A stretch of DNA of 64,000 bases, taken from NCBI GenBank assembly GCA_019925095.2, contig CM034410.1, forward strand, positions 16,474,436 through 16,538,435. Direction: 5' to 3'. Both the position numbers and the translations under genes were made by a program. The notes beneath the pieces were generated by a model. It saw nothing but the letters and a program-made list of their open reading frames with translations, ran no database searches and was not told the origin of the DNA. The stretch's first letter is position 1; each line of letters begins with the position of its first letter. Shown piece by piece: positions 19,348 through 30,589 of this stretch. The DNA is from Dendrolimus kikuchii (lineage: Eukaryota; Arthropoda; Insecta; Lepidoptera; Lasiocampidae).

Positions 19348-19801
19348 TCTAATATATAAAATTCTCGTGTCACAGTTTTCGTTGCCATACTCCTCCGAAA
19401 CGGCTTGACCGATTTTGATGAAATTTTTTGTGCTTATCCGGTATCTATGAGAATCGGCCAACATCTATTTTTCATCCACCTAAATGTTAGGGGTAGTCGA
19501 CCCCTAAATTTTTTTTTATTTTTTAGACAAAATTTTTAATTTCTATTTTTTTATGATACAACATACAAAAATACATACAACCCTAAATTTTCACCCCTCT
19601 ACGATCAACCCCTATTTTTTATTTGTTAATTATAAACTTTAATTTATTGGCAAGATTTTTAATCTTATTTTGTCATGACTTAGAATTTAGAAAAATATAT
19701 ATTACTCTTTTAGATTCGCAATTAGAACCGGTAGGTGGCTCTGGGATCGGGTTCTAGAATTTTATTTATTAAAGGCAGGACAAGTCTGCCGGGGCCGCTA
19801 G
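19348..19801 (+). mobile_element. Helitron type 2, first of a tandem pair
   Basis: 454 bp, starting TCTAATATATAAAATTCTCG after A (19347) and ending GCCGGGGCCGCTAG before T (19802). The GAAACGGCTTGACCGATTTT block is a well-known feature of lepidopteran Helitrons. A 3' hairpin GGCAGGACAAGTCTGCC precedes CTAG. Confidence 0.82.
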
Positions 19802-19802
19802 T

Positions 19803-20391
19803 TATATATAAAATTCTCGTGTCACAATGTTCGTTCCCATACTCCTTCGAAACGGCTTGACCGATTCTGATGAAATTTTGTGTGCATATTGGGTAGGTCT
19901 GAGAATCGGACAACATCTATTTTTCATCCCCCTAAATGTTAAGGGTAGTTCACCCCTAATTTATTTTCTTAATTTTTAGATTAATTTTATTTTTTTAGGA
20001 TACAGCATTAAAAAAATACATATAATTCTAAATTTTCACGACTGTATGATCAACCCCTATTTTTTATTTGGTAATTATAAACTTTAATTTTTTGGCAAGA
20101 TTTTTAATCTCATTTTGTCACGACTTAGAATAAAAAAAATTATATTACTCTTAATTTTCCACTTCTCTACTATCAACCCCTATTTTTCCATCACGATTTT
20201 TACTATCAATCGATCAGTTAGACTCGCTAGATGTCTACCGTTGGCACCTCTCATCCAGCAAACATCACGGAGTAGGGATGAGTGGGTTCCCGGATGGTTT
20301 AGATTCGCAATTAGAACCGGTAGGTGGCTCTGGGATCGGGTTCTAGAATTTTATTTTTTAAAGGCAGGACAACGTCTGCCGGGGCCGCTAG
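19803..20391 (+). mobile_element. Helitron type 2, second of the tandem pair
   Basis: 589 bp starting TATATATAAAATTCTCGTG directly after the CTAG-T of the first copy and ending GCCGGGGCCGCTAG at 20391, with hairpin GGCAGGACAACGTCTGCC. The bodies differ in length and sequence, so it is not a simple duplication. Confidence 0.8.
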
Positions 20392-20407
20392 TCTTTTTAT
20401 ATATTCA

Positions 20408-20480
20408 TTAGCACATGCCCGCGACTTCGTCCACGCTTGACTTGAAATTCCCGCGGGATGCAAGGGATAAAAAAATCACA
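20408..20480 (-). mobile_element. Helitron 3' fragment
   Basis: GCACATGCCCGCGACTTCGT resembles the minus-strand 3' end of type 1 Helitrons, followed by AAATTCCCGCGGG. The CTAG is degraded. Confidence 0.4.
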
Positions 20481-20587
20481 CTATTTATTACATAAAATTT
20501 GCTATCGATCTATAGTTATTAATTCTGGCATAATGCGTTTTAAATATCGCGTTAAATATAACACAGTGAATGAATATAACATTATTG

Positions 20588-21198
20588 ACTAAATCGCGAT
20601 ACGCATGGGAGACAAGACGGTGGTCCAACGCCTAATGGAGGGCCAATAATCCCCCTCCTAAACCATCCATCATCATCAACTGAAATTTTTTCATGTCACA
20701 ACAATTAAAAAATAAATTATAACACCACACCAAGTCATAAACACATAACTAACAATAAAACTTATACACATACTCAAACCAACGCGCACTACCATCGCAT
20801 TGCATTACACGCACACTCCACAAACAAACCAAGACACACAAAGAGCCTAAAAGTAATAACCCAGGCACAGAAAAGAAAAAAACAACACACATGGCACTAG
20901 ATAGGACTATATATAAGTATAGATATAAGGCCAACACTGCACATGCACTTCCTCACAACACCAGCATGTAACAGATACACTCTACATTAGTATAAGTTTA
21001 GTATTAAACTTAAAATAAATTAATATAATAAGTTATTCTTAAGATACACCAAAACAGAAAAATTACTACATATAATGTCACATACAGTAACAAAAATAAA
21101 CAATAAGCGTGTATGGAGTCTCAAGTTTTTCATAGAAATTAAGTAGTAAAAAAGGGTACGGAACTCGAGTCCGTAGAGATATTAATAATGATAAAAAA
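20588..21198 (+). mobile_element. Family T retroposon, longest copy
   Basis: A 611-bp unit with a short A run at the right (21193-21200), flanked by AACATTATTG at 20578-20587 and 21199-21208, so it moved by retroposition. The right 340 bp (GGCACAGAAAAG to AGTCCGTAGAGATAT) recur at 47707-48055 and, inverted, at 22733-23030. No RT or long ORF. It is a SINE-like element or the 3' end of an unidentified LINE. Confidence 0.7.
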
Positions 21199-21208
21199 AA
21201 CATTATTG

Positions 21209-21757
21209 GCTGATAACGTATATACGTACGTTGTCTGTAAATATTTAACGTCATTAACAATAATAAACAATATCGCTTCAAATTACACATTAAATCCATC
21301 CCTACATCAGTGTGAAACGGTCAATAACTATAATATTATCCCAAATGAAGCAGTACCATTACAAAAAAATGTACAATTGAATGTAAACAAAATATTTCTT
21401 CATTTGACCTTAGAACCATAAAAAACATAGGTTTTAGTCTTAACTTATTAAAAAAAATTGCGATCGACAACCACAAATCACCAAAACTAGCGACAAATTG
21501 CTGAAGTGACAACACTGTGACATATTTGTTTGTTACAATGACATTGGAACATTCATTATTTAAAAAGTTTATATGACATCCCATGAATGCGTTTTGTTCA
21601 TGCAACTTTCGTACAAGATGGCTCTATAATTGTAAGTATTTTTAAAGCAGATTAATTGAAAGATTGATTATAATGACAATGGTGTATATCACAAAAGATT
21701 TCTTCTTTTGAAAATGTTATTATATTGTAGTTATACCTTAACTCATTGAATTACGTT
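21209..21757. other. Unassigned AT-rich sequence
   Basis: Open frames of 77 and 89 codons overlap on opposite strands without motifs. Nothing assignable. Confidence 0.35.
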
Positions 21758-21770
21758 GCGTGTTACTACT

Positions 21771-22130
21771 TTTTTTTTTTTTGTTTTCAGGCGAGGGAAA
21801 ATGCTTAACCGATTTACGCACAAACTGGGTCGTTGCTAGGGGAACGACACGCGTCGGTCGGGGGCGATAACACTGCAGCAATAGTATGCTCTTGGCAGCG
21901 CTCCGTCCGCGATCGACGTCACAGAATAGTGTGGAAGACTCCGAGCGTTGCTGCACGGGCGAGCAACCCCAATACCTACTAAAAACCCCCTCCTCCCTGA
22001 CGACCCTGCGCTTTGAATGTGTTGGAAAGGCTGAGATTTAGAACATAGTTACGCCTAGCCGATCCAGCGCAATAAAGTGCCTGGAGTGTGCCCTGGGAGA
22101 ACACACCTCATTTCGTTGTGCGGGGGTAAC
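21771..22130 (-). mobile_element. 5'-truncated LINE end
   Basis: Flanked by a 13-bp duplication GCGTGTTACTACT at 21758-21770 and 22131-22143, with a T run at the left (minus-strand poly-A). The body is GC-rich like R1-group 3' UTRs (CGACACGCGTCGGTCGGGGG) but differs from the 3726 and 47018 family. No protein remains. Confidence 0.7.
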
Positions 22131-22154
22131 GCGTGTTACTACTACCTTAACTGC

Positions 22155-22360
22155 GTTCAAATTCAAATTCAAATTCAAAAGTTTTCATTCAAAATAAGTT
22201 CCACTGGAGAACACTTTTTGAAGGTCATACATGTAAGTTAAAATTTAATTTTTACTTCCTATTCTACGTACACCGCTTCGCAACGTGTTGATGCTGTAAA
22301 GGAGAAGAAGCGGCAAGAAACTCCCCAGCAACACGTCTAGCTAAATATTGTTTTTCTATA
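22155..22360. repeat. AAATTC microsatellite and Penelope-type tail fragment
   Basis: A short (AAATTC)n run at 22155-22180 is followed by ACCGCTTCGCAACGTGTTG and AAGAAGCGGCAAGAAACTCC, close to the 3' UTR block of the Penelope-like copies at 24.1 and 49.1 kb. Confidence 0.45.
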
Positions 22361-22732
22361 TATTTCATATTCTATTTATATCTCAAGTTTTGTACAGAAG
22401 TATGTTACAGAATTACTTTTTGAAGAATTAATGGAGTTGTAGCAAACAATGCATACTCAATAAGACCAAGACAATAAAAGGAAAGAAAAATAATGTTATA
22501 GTTATAATAATGACATGACGTGCTAAAATGTTATGCTGCAATATGTCTCCACAAATTCCTTACAAGCATGGCAAGATTAAAAAAAAATAGTTATACATAA
22601 AATATTGGGTTATCAAAACGCTTGGGAGGGAATTGGTAACTGATAACCGACAGTATCACTAATCGTCAATGAGCTTGTGAAACGTTCGTATAGCCTTCTT
22701 TACCATTGGTTTTTTTTTTATTAGTATATATA
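22361..22732. other. Unassigned sequence
   Basis: AT-rich; I see no repeat shared with the rest of the window. Confidence 0.35.
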
Positions 22733-23030
22733 TCTCTACGGACTCGAGTTCCGTACCCTTTTTTACTACTTAATTTCTATGAAAAATTTTAGACTCCATA
22801 CACGCTTATTGTCTATTTTTGTTAGTGTATGTGACATTATATGTAGTAATTTTAGTGTACCTTAAGAATAACTTATTATATTAATTTATTCAAATTTTAA
22901 TACTAAGCTTATACTAATGTAGAGTGTATCTGTTACATGCTGGTGTTGTGAGGAAGTGCATGTGCAGTGTTGGCATTATATCTATACTTATATATAGTCG
23001 TATCTAGTGCCATGTGTGTTGGTTATTGGT
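22733..23030 (-). mobile_element. Family T copy
   Basis: Inverted relative of 20861-21190: ATCTCTACGGACTCGAGTTC at the left and GGTGTTGTGAGGAAGTGCAT at the right. Its 5' part is missing. Confidence 0.7.
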
Positions 23031-23874
23031 AGCTTCAAAATCAATTAGTTACTATTACAAACAATCGTCGGTAAAATATAGAAACCGGGGTTTAATATAT
23101 CTTCTTCTGTAATTGAGTGGTTTCGAAGTCACCTGTTAGGACGGCAGCAACGTATTCGCATTGAGGATACATATTCCGCTTGGTGTACTTCTGCCGGCGT
23201 ACCACAGGGTGGCGTATTATCTCCTTTGCTTTTCGTCATGTTTATAAACTCAGTTTCCAAAAAACTTCAATGCTCCTACCACCTTTACGCAGATGATCTC
23301 CAAATTTAAAGGCATAACATTGTCGACAGACTTGCTGAAGCTAACTACTATCACTTATCAGGATTTACGTAATATATCAGATCGGAGTAAGGCATATGGA
23401 CTAACTGTGAATCCTTCAAAAACACAGGTAATTTTGGCGGGTAGTTCCAGGATGGTTTCCAGGATAAGCTATCCTTTACTACCGCAGATTATCTTCGAAG
23501 GAGTTCCTATATCTTTTAGCACCAAAGTAAAAAATCTGGGCGTTTATATTGAGTGTCCTATGTCAAGTTTCGGTTTTGCAATATATTAGTTAATTTTATC
23601 CAATTTTTCTTTTAGTTATTTTACCTAGTAGAGCTCTCCTAGACCAGGAATCCACCTTAACATTTGGAGCCCCCAAATTCAGGAAGTCAGTAGGAAGATG
23701 TTTGCATCTGCAGCTGCACTTCGGAGACTACGTAACTTCCTTTCTCATGCGACTAAAACTTTACTTGCACAAGCTCTCCTCCTACCAATTCTAGATTACG
23801 CCGATGTCAGTTATCTTCATCTAACTGAAAGCCAACTATGTAAACTTGAGCGACTTCAAAACTTTTTCATGCGA

Positions 23875-24379
23875 GTACCACCTGTTTGGGATCCAATTAT
23901 CAAAACTATTAAGACCCAAACCCAGCAAAAACCAGCTGCCAGACCTCAAGACACTGTGAGCTCTTTCTGCGTACAACGGAACACAAACCAACTTGACTGA
24001 TAATTACTTTTATTTTTCCTTCCACCCATTTTAATATTATATAAAATTATTAGAGCTAGGCATGTTTGCTGAAGAGTTACTTGCGCCGCTTCTTCTCTTC
24101 AAGACATAACATGTTGCGAAGCGGTAGTAAATTAGATTAGGCTCCCATAGAGTAAATAATAACTATAAACAAAATTAAAATTAACAAGTTGGCGGTAGGC
24201 TAAATAAAACTTTAACAATACTCGTTGACACTTGACATCTTTGTCTTCCGTGATAACGGCCACTGAATAGTGGCCGAAACGTCGGAAAAACCAAAATCAA
24301 ATAAAATTACAGCGCTTAAAACCGTTAAAACGTAGTTTTATTATGTATACAAGTCGCGAAAACTTAAGAAAATATTTTG
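23875..24379 (+). mobile_element. Penelope-like element, 5'-truncated
   Basis: Inserted in the LINE above with CATGCGA at 23868-23874 and 24380-24386. It encodes only the C-terminal tail (VPPVWDPIIKTIKT to NTNQLD, stop at 24000), then a 3' UTR and pseudo-LTR with a hammerhead-like fold at 24241-24288, ending with ACAAGTCGCGAAAACTTAAG. The same tail, UTR and end occur in the 48928-49918 copy, which also has the GIY-YIG domain. Confidence 0.75.
24241..24288 (+). ncRNA. Hammerhead-ribozyme-like motif, damaged copy
   Basis: Order CTTCC-GTGATAA-stem II (GGCCAC...GTGGCC)-GAAAC-GTC-GG matches a type I hammerhead laid out as in Penelope-like elements. Position 8 is A and position 3 is G, so the 3-8 core pair cannot form here; probably inactive. 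Confidence 0.5.
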
Positions 24380-24868
24380 CATGCGATTCATATTTGGTTT
24401 GCGTAAATATAATCACATTTCAGAATTCCGCGCCAAACTCAAGTGGCTTCCAATACGTCTTCGCCGGAATGCTCATATACTGTCTCTTCTGCATAATACA
24501 TTATTTAACCCTCAGGCTCCTGCATACCTCAAGGACCAATTTCATTACCTTTATGCCAGTAACTTAAGTCTCTCAGATCCTCGGACAATTTGTTACTTAA
24601 AACTCCTCTGCATACAACTAGCTTTTATGGCAAATCCTTCACAGACCAAGCAGTTCGTCTTTGGAACGCGCTGCCTGTTAATATCAAGCTAGCCAAATCA
24701 GTGCCTATTTTTAATAGACTTGTGTTGGATTATTATAGCTCAATTGAAGGAGTTATTGTCAGCTTTTTCTAGTTTTATATTTATTCATGTAATTTATAAA
24801 TATATTTTTATTAATGTATGTATATTCTATCATGTATGTATATATTTATCATGTATGTATGCCTACAC

Positions 24869-25055
24869 TGATCGTGTACTAGCAGAAGGTGATGTCAGGA
24901 GCCTTAAGAACAGACGAGCTTGCATGACAAGAGTTATGAATGTCAAAGAGGCAAGTGAGGTGTGTAAGAATAAGCCTAAATGGCACTCTGTTGTTCGTGC
25001 CTACCCCGCAAGGGAACTGGCGTGAAGTTATGTATGTGTATGTATGTATGTATGT
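24869..25055 (+). mobile_element. RTE-type LINE tail copy, short
   Basis: Starts at DRVLAEGDVRSLKN, identical in protein to the 17-kb copy to the end, then (TATG)n. Flanked by GTATGCCTACAC at 24857-24868 and about 25054-25065. It separates two CR1/Jockey tails. Confidence 0.8.
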
Positions 25056-25065
25056 ATGCCTACAC

Positions 25066-25515
25066 ATATTACACAATTTTATGACAAATCTTTTACTGCT
25101 CAAGCTATAAGGCTTTGGAACTCACTACCTTAAAACATAAAACAAGCCAAGTCTGTGCATTCGTTTAATGACCTCGTCAAACAACACCATTTCAAATTTG
25201 TATCTGAACAATAGTGTTATCTATTTGTATGCTTGGGATGGTGTTGTTTGAGGACATACAACTTGTATATTTAGATAAATATGTATGTTTACAATATAAT
25301 TTAGTAACATTTTCCTTTATATTTACATATATATTAGTATATTATATCTATTGCATACCTACCCCCCTCCATACCGAGTTTCTGTCCATCCAAAGGTTGT
25401 CTGGAAGAAATCGCTCCCAGCGATAAGACCGCCCATTGTACTTATCATTACGATTGTGTGTATGAATTTATTTTATAACATTGTGTGCAATAAAGCATAT
25501 TCTATTCTATTCTAT
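25066..25515 (+). pseudogene. Second CR1/Jockey-type LINE C-terminus and 3' UTR
   Basis: Degraded frame related to AVRLWNALPVNIK of the previous copy, then a UTR with GGTTGTCTGGAAGAAATCGC, a GCGATAAGACCGCC block and an end AATAAAGCATATTCTATTCT, an (ATTCT)n tail. The GATCGC...GCGATAAG pair can form a stem-loop. Related tails occur at 25565-25700, 52036-52190 and 62360-62440. Confidence 0.65.
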
Positions 25516-25564
25516 TTATAAGATACTGATTCGGTAGTGAGAATAATACAACATACTTCTGTTC

Positions 25565-25700
25565 TTATCAAATTTCTTGTCCATCCAAAGGTTGTCTGGA
25601 AGAAATCGCTAATAGTGATAAGACCGCCTATTGTGTTGTAAAATTTTATTTCTGTTAACTGCATCTTTAAAACACAATAAAGCATATTCATTCATTCAAC
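25565..25700 (+). repeat. CR1/Jockey-type LINE 3' tail
   Basis: Repeats TCCATCCAAAGGTTGTCTGG and GATAAGACCGCCTATTG and ends CAATAAAGCATATTCATTC. A second end only 60 bp after the previous one suggests an independent short insertion. Confidence 0.6.
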
Positions 25701-26034
25701 ATATCTGCTCATCAAAAGTTAAAACAAAAGAAAAAGGAATTTGATGTCAAATCAAAGGAAGACTTTTAATCAAAGCGTTTTCGCACAACAGTTGCGAAGT
25801 TTTAACGGCTTTTAATTATTCAAACTTGGCGAGCAACAAAACTTTTCTATTACATCACAAGTCTTTATATCCGTCATAAAATCCATCTACTGTCTCCGTC
25901 GAAGATTATTTGCCGAGTGCGCGCTTCGAAAAGTTCTCGAAGAATTGTGCGCTGATTCTACACGTAGTCCAATCTCCAACCTCGTCCAACTAGTATGTGT
26001 GGATGAAAGTTTTTGGCGCTTACCTCCAACAATA
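25701..26034. other. Unassigned sequence
   Basis: No repeat or coding motif recognised. Confidence 0.35.
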
Positions 26035-26915
26035 ACCCGTGCAGACCGGGCGGCCTATCAAGACAATAAAACAACCCACAGGCAGGTGGTAGGGTATTTA
26101 TTTACCGGTCCGGATGGCTACCACCCCTGGTCTAATGTATGCCGCCATAACAACCTTGAGTTGTGTTCCGGCATTAATGCCCAGATTTCGTACATACATA
26201 CACACGCCAGTTCCCTTGCGGGATAGGCACGAACAACAGAGCGCCATTCAGGCTTATTCTTACACACCTCACTTGCTTCTTTGACATTCATAACTCTTAT
26301 CATGCACGCTCGTCTGTTCTTAAGGCTCCCGACGTCACCTTCTGCTAGTACACGATCAATTTGATCATGGAAGGTGTGTCGTGGCCTTCCACGACTTCTG
26401 CATCCATCCACTTTTGCATTGTATATCTGTTTAGTCATTCTTTCCTCATGCATTCTTTCCACACGCCCGAACCACCGGAGCATTCCTTTCCTTACCTTCA
26501 CCCCGACACTCTCTTTCAGACCAACTCTCTTTCTTACTTCGGTATTACGAAGGCGGTCCGCGAGTCGAGTCACTCCGCATATTTTGCGCAGTGCTCGCAT
26601 CTCGACCGCGTTTACTCTACTTTCATGCTCTCTCTTCCATATCCAACTCTCGCTTCCATACGTGAGGGTAGGTACTAGCACCGCGTTGTGTATGGCAAGC
26701 TGGGCCTTCTGGCTGAGGTTCTTAGCGCCTAGAAGTTTACTAACATTCACACTATTCCCCAAATTCACTCTCGCCCAGATTTCAATATACCCTAAGAGAC
26801 TAGTAGCGCATTTGTAGCACCTTTGGTGTTGCAAATGTGCATAGGCGATGATAACCACTTTCCATCAGGTAGGCCATATGCCTGTCTGCTGAACTCATGC
26901 AATAAAAAATACAAT
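26035..26915 (+). mobile_element. Family S copy interrupted by an RTE tail
   Basis: The left half (26035-26189) has AACAACCCACAGGCAGGTGG and GAGTTGTGTTCCGGCATTA; the right half (26773-26915) has AGCGCATTTGTAGCACC and GTCTGCTGAACTCATGCAA plus A run. The split is the RTE insertion at 26190-26772. Confidence 0.75.
26190..26772 (-). mobile_element. RTE-type LINE tail copy
   Basis: Minus strand codes from VNLGNSVN to YPARELA, with the (TATG)n tail altered to ACATACATACACAC on the plus strand. Flanked by GCCCAGATTTC at 26179-26189 and 26773-26783, inside a family S copy. The frame stays open through a small insertion near CGVTRLADRL. Confidence 0.85.
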
Positions 26916-27308
26916 CAATATTCAGATGTTATTTTTGTATGTTCGTATAGGTTTGCGTTTTACCACTATCTCATCTGATGTTGATTGATGACGTCGTCTA
27001 GAATGGGTCACGCCTATCTAGAAGATAATGACTTGGAGACTCCAAACTGTTAAAACATTACTTTTCCCATACAACTACATTCATGTGAACTCGTTAGCAA
27101 GGTCGAGGAACTAGTTGGTATGTATACCGTTGATTTAAATAGATCCGACCTTATTCGTCTGTTTGGAACAATGACGCCTTTGTTTGCGCCCCGACCGCCG
27201 CAAATTACCAATACCCAATGCTTGTTGTTTGCTCTTCATTCAGTAGAATGCTCACATATTAAATAGGTTCGCGTTTCACCGACATCGCGCCTAATGTCAG
27301 GTGACTTT
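26916..27308. other. Unassigned sequence
   Basis: No repeat or coding motif recognised; note TCTAGAAGATAATGACT near 27018, a phrase partly echoed at 27646. Confidence 0.35.
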
Positions 27309-27625
27309 TATCCGTGCAGGAACGGAGAAAGAATACAATTTCCTGCGGCCGGGCGGCCTGTCGTAAGACGCGACAAAAGAACCCACAGCCAAGTGGTAGG
27401 GTATTTGTCCGATTGGATGGCTAACATCCATGGTCTAGAGTATGCCGCCAAAACAGCCTTGAATTGTGTTCCGGCATTAGTGACCAGGTTCTAGTTTCCC
27501 TGAAGAGAGCAGCAGCGCATTTCTAGCGCCTTTGCTGTTGCAAATGTCCATAGGCGATGGTAACCGCTTTTTCATCAAGTGGGCCGTCTGCCTGTCTGCT
27601 GAACTCCTGCAATATTTTTTTTTTT
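27309..27625 (+). mobile_element. Family S copy
   Basis: Full-length: TTATCCGTGCAGGAACGGAG to CTGAACTCCTGCAATA; the poly-A tail has changed to ATTTTTTTTTTT. Target duplication not clear. Confidence 0.72.
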
Positions 27626-27856
27626 AAACTTGGCGAGCACGCTCATCTAGAAGACACCTGTTCACGGGAGACATGAAGACTCCTAGATTGTATGTTTCAG
27701 GAAAACATAAGACTGTAAAGAGTTCCACTCTTCAGCGGTCGCATATCGGCAGCGTGAGCTCGTAGGTACATCTACTTATCTGGTGGTAAAAAGTGAGTAG
27801 GTGAGGTGAGGTAGGAATTAAGTCGTGCAATTCCGTAACACACTCGCCGAGGTGTA

Positions 27857-28100
27857 TCTTATACTAATATATAAAGCTGAAGAGTTTGTTTGTTTGTTTG
27901 TTTGAACGCGCTAATCTCAGGAACTACTGGTCTGATTTGAAAAATTCTTTCAGTGTTAGCTAGCCCATTTATCGAGGAAGACTATAGGCTATATAATATC
28001 ACGCTGAGACCAATAGGAGCGGAACACCAATGAAGAATGTTTCATAATCGGGGGTTTTTTTTTACTATTTCACGCGGATGAAGTCGCGGGTAGAAGCTAG
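27857..28100 (+). mobile_element. Helitron type 1, complete short copy
   Basis: 244 bp from TCTTATACTAATATATAAAG (after A) to GTAGAAGCTAG (before T), with the body ACGCGCTAATCTCAGGAACT and 3' hairpin CACGCGGATGAAGTCGCGGG. This is the simplest intact type 1 copy here. Confidence 0.8.
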
Positions 28101-28139
28101 TCTTATATAATACCAACAAAATAGCGACTTTGTGTCGAT

Positions 28140-28300
28140 GATCTGGGCTCTGAAGCCTCCTAACCTAAAGCCGGTTACCGCATTTCAGCTTCCTAGCTAT
28201 TTTCTTAATTGACTCGAGTGTCTCGAGTTGGTATTTGGCTGAGACATCCCAAAGATGAGAGCAGAGTACTCCATGCAAGACTGTATTATTTACGTATTAA
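28140..28300 (-). pseudogene. LINE ORF2 fragment
   Basis: Minus-strand frame reads CSHLWDVSAKYQLETLESI, matching the region after RT in CR1/Jockey-type LINEs (CSHIW, LDSIQ type). No start, end or flank defined. Confidence 0.45.
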
Positions 28301-28317
28301 ACTACTACCTTTAGTTA

Positions 28318-28657
28318 CATTGTAACGGTTTTAAGCGGGGTATTTTATTTGATTTTTATTCCGACATTTCGGCCACTTTCAGTAGCCGTGATCACGGAAG
28401 ACAAAGACATCAAGTGTTAATGTTAAAGTTTTATTTAGCCTACCGCCAATTTGTTTATTTTAAATCTAGTGTTAATTTTTGATTATGGTTATTATTTAGT
28501 CTATGGGAGCCTAATCTAATTTACCACCGCTTCGCAACATGTTGAATTGTATCTCGAGGAACTCAGAAAGAGCTCGCAGTGTCTTGAGGTCTGGCAGTTG
28601 GTTTTTTTCTGGTTTTGGGTCTGTTATGTACTAGCAGCGAAAATTTAAGAAAATACA
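28318..28657 (-). mobile_element. Penelope-like element fragment
   Basis: Holds the C-terminal coding end (minus strand, TARPQD-like), the 3' UTR with ACCGCTTCGCAACATGTTG and the pseudo-LTR start TAACGGTTTTAAGCG. At the right is GCGAAAATTTAAGAAAATA, the short extension seen at the ends of the other copies. Confidence 0.65.
28359..28405 (-). ncRNA. Hammerhead-ribozyme-like motif
   Basis: Minus strand: CTTCC-GTGATCA-stem II (GGCTAC/GTGGCC)-GAAAT-GTC-GG. The swapped 3-8 pair (G3, C8) is intact; C15.2 has become U, which can still pair with G as a wobble. Confidence 0.5.
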
Positions 28658-29010
28658 ATAATATACCCTGTCAAACGTTTATACACATAGGCCCACTAGA
28701 ATTGTAACATACAAAGATAGACATATTAAAGACAGTTAAATTTCGCAAGGATTCTATTTTTGCCAAAATGGCTACTTTTCGTGGCCAAAAGAGTGTAAAA
28801 AAACTTTACTTGATTTTTCAATGAAACGTTAGGAAAGGAGGAATGGGGGGAGGTTCCTTCTGTTCCCCGAACCGCTCTATTGTCTTAAAGACAAAGTTTT
28901 GGCGAAACTTTGTTAATTTGTTTTATTCGAACTAATTACTCAGCTTTTTTCAGGCTTCAGTTGTAAAATTATTATAATTTAATCTTGGTTTGTTTGTTTT
29001 CTTAATTTGG

Positions 29011-29405
29011 AAATCTGCGGAGTGACGCTCGCGGACCGCGTTCGTAATACCGAAGTAAGAAAGAGAGTTTGTCTGAAAGAGAGTGTCGGGGTGAAGGTAA
29101 GGAAAGGAATGCTCCGGTGGTTCGGGCATGTGGAAAGAATGCATGATGAAAGAATGACTAAACAGATATACAATGCAAAAGTAGATGGATGCAGAAGTCG
29201 TGGAAGGCCACGACACACCTTCCATGATCAAATTGATCGTGTACTAGCAGAAGGTGATGTCAGGAGCCTTAAGAACAGACGATCGTGCATGACAAGAGTT
29301 ATGAATGTCAGAAGCAAGGGAGGTGTGTAAGAACAAGCCTGAATGGCGCTCTGTTGTTCGTGCCTACCCCGCAAGGGAACTGGTATGAAGTTATGTATGT
29401 ATGTA
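29011..29405 (+). mobile_element. RTE-type LINE tail copy
   Basis: Starts ICGVTLADRV and runs to the C-terminus with a one-base loss near VMNVRSKGG that shifts the frame, then (TATG)n. No clear target duplication. Confidence 0.75.
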
Positions 29406-29619
29406 AATATGTAAATGCTTTGGTATCTTATCATTTTCGTAGGCTCTTAAATATATAAGTACAATTTGGTTTGACTCGTGAAGTTTCTACGATAATACAT
29501 TTTTGAATATATAAATTGAAAGAATTTCCCAATACTATTACGAATTTACGATAAGATAGATTTCAAAAAGAAACAATATAATCCTCGCTTGGTATACTAT
29601 ATCGTCTATATCCCATTCT

Positions 29620-30360
29620 GCCCATGAGACTTCAGCAGTACAATGTGCCGTTCTATCCATAAGTCATCAGCAGTAAAATGTACTATTCTATTCTTAGAAT
29701 GTCAGCAGTACAATGTGCCGTTCTATCCATAAGTCATCAGCAGTAAAATGTACTATTCTATTCTTAGAATGTCAGCAGTACAATGTGCCGTTCTATCCAT
29801 AAGTCATCAGCAGTAAAATGTACTATTCTATTCGTAGAACGTCAGCATTACAATCTGCCGTTCTATCCATAAGTCATCAGCAGTAAAATGTACTATTCTA
29901 TTCTTAGAATGTCAGCAGTACAATGTGCCGTCCTATCCATAAGTCATCAGCAGTAAAATGTACTATTCTATTCGTAGAACGTCAGCAGTACAATCTGCCT
30001 TTCTATTCATAAGTCATCAGCAGTAAAATGTACTATTCTATTCGTAGAACGTCAGCAGTACAATGTGCCATTCTATCCATAAGTCATCAGCAGTAAAATG
30101 TACTATTCTATTCGTAGAACGTCAGCAGTACAATGTGCCGTTCTATCCATAAGTCATCAGCAGTAAAATGTACTATTCTATTCGTAGAACGTCAGCAGTA
30201 CAATCTGCCGTTCTATCCATAAGTCATCAGCAGTAAAATGTACTATTTTATTCGTAGAACGTCAGCAGTACAATGTGCCGTTCTATCCATAAGTCATCAG
30301 CAGTAAAATGTACTATTCTATTCGTAGAACGTCAGCAGTACAATGTGCCGTTCTACCCGT
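29620..30360. repeat. 70-bp satellite, about 10.5 units
   Basis: GTCAGCAGTACAATGTGCCG recurs at 29701, 29771, 29841, 29911, 29981, 30051, 30121, 30191, 30261 and 30331: an exact 70-bp period. Each unit holds two diverged 35-bp halves, (AG)CAGTACAATGTGCCGTTC and CAGTAAAATGTACTATTC. Units differ at few bases (TTCTTAGAAT versus TTCGTAGAAC). No spacers, so not a CRISPR. A decayed remnant lies at 30515-30585. Confidence 0.9.
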
Positions 30361-30514
30361 AAAAATTACCGATACGTATAACGTCATACATACGATTTTT
30401 AACGATATAATAATAACGTTAAAATCATAAAAATTACTAAGTAACGGTAAAAAAATTATACCGGTATGGTAGTATCTTTTTCAAAAATACCGGTAATTAC
30501 CTATTCCAGCCCTG

Positions 30515-30585
30515 GTTCTACCCATAAGACGGCAGCAGTACTATGTGCCGTTCTAACCGTAGAACGTCGCGGCAGCGTACAATTA
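30515..30585. repeat. Outlying satellite remnant
   Basis: CGGCAGCAGTACTATGTGCC and AACCGTAGAACGTCGCGGC resemble the 70-bp unit but are more diverged and separated from the array by about 155 bp of unrelated AT-rich sequence. Confidence 0.6.
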
Positions 30586-30589
30586 TTTA

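Larger units (their letters stand above)
23074..24778 (+). pseudogene. Decayed CR1/Jockey-type LINE ORF2 (RT), interrupted
   Basis: RT motifs AGVPQGGVLSPLLF and HLYADDLQI are readable at 23190-23310, followed at once by a stop and frame changes. Downstream parts read SKTQVILAGSS, KVKNLGVYIE, LLAQALLLPILDYADVSY and SQLCKLERLQN up to about 23867, and resume after a Penelope-like insertion at 24387 with the C-terminal region HISEFRAKLKWLPIRLRRN, NPQAPAYLKDQF and AVRLWNALPVNI. At least one stop and several frameshifts disable it. The endonuclease part is absent (5' truncation). Confidence 0.72.

Noticed and set aside
29620..30360. CRISPR-like array
   Set aside because: Units are contiguous with no unique spacers and the context is eukaryotic; it is a satellite.
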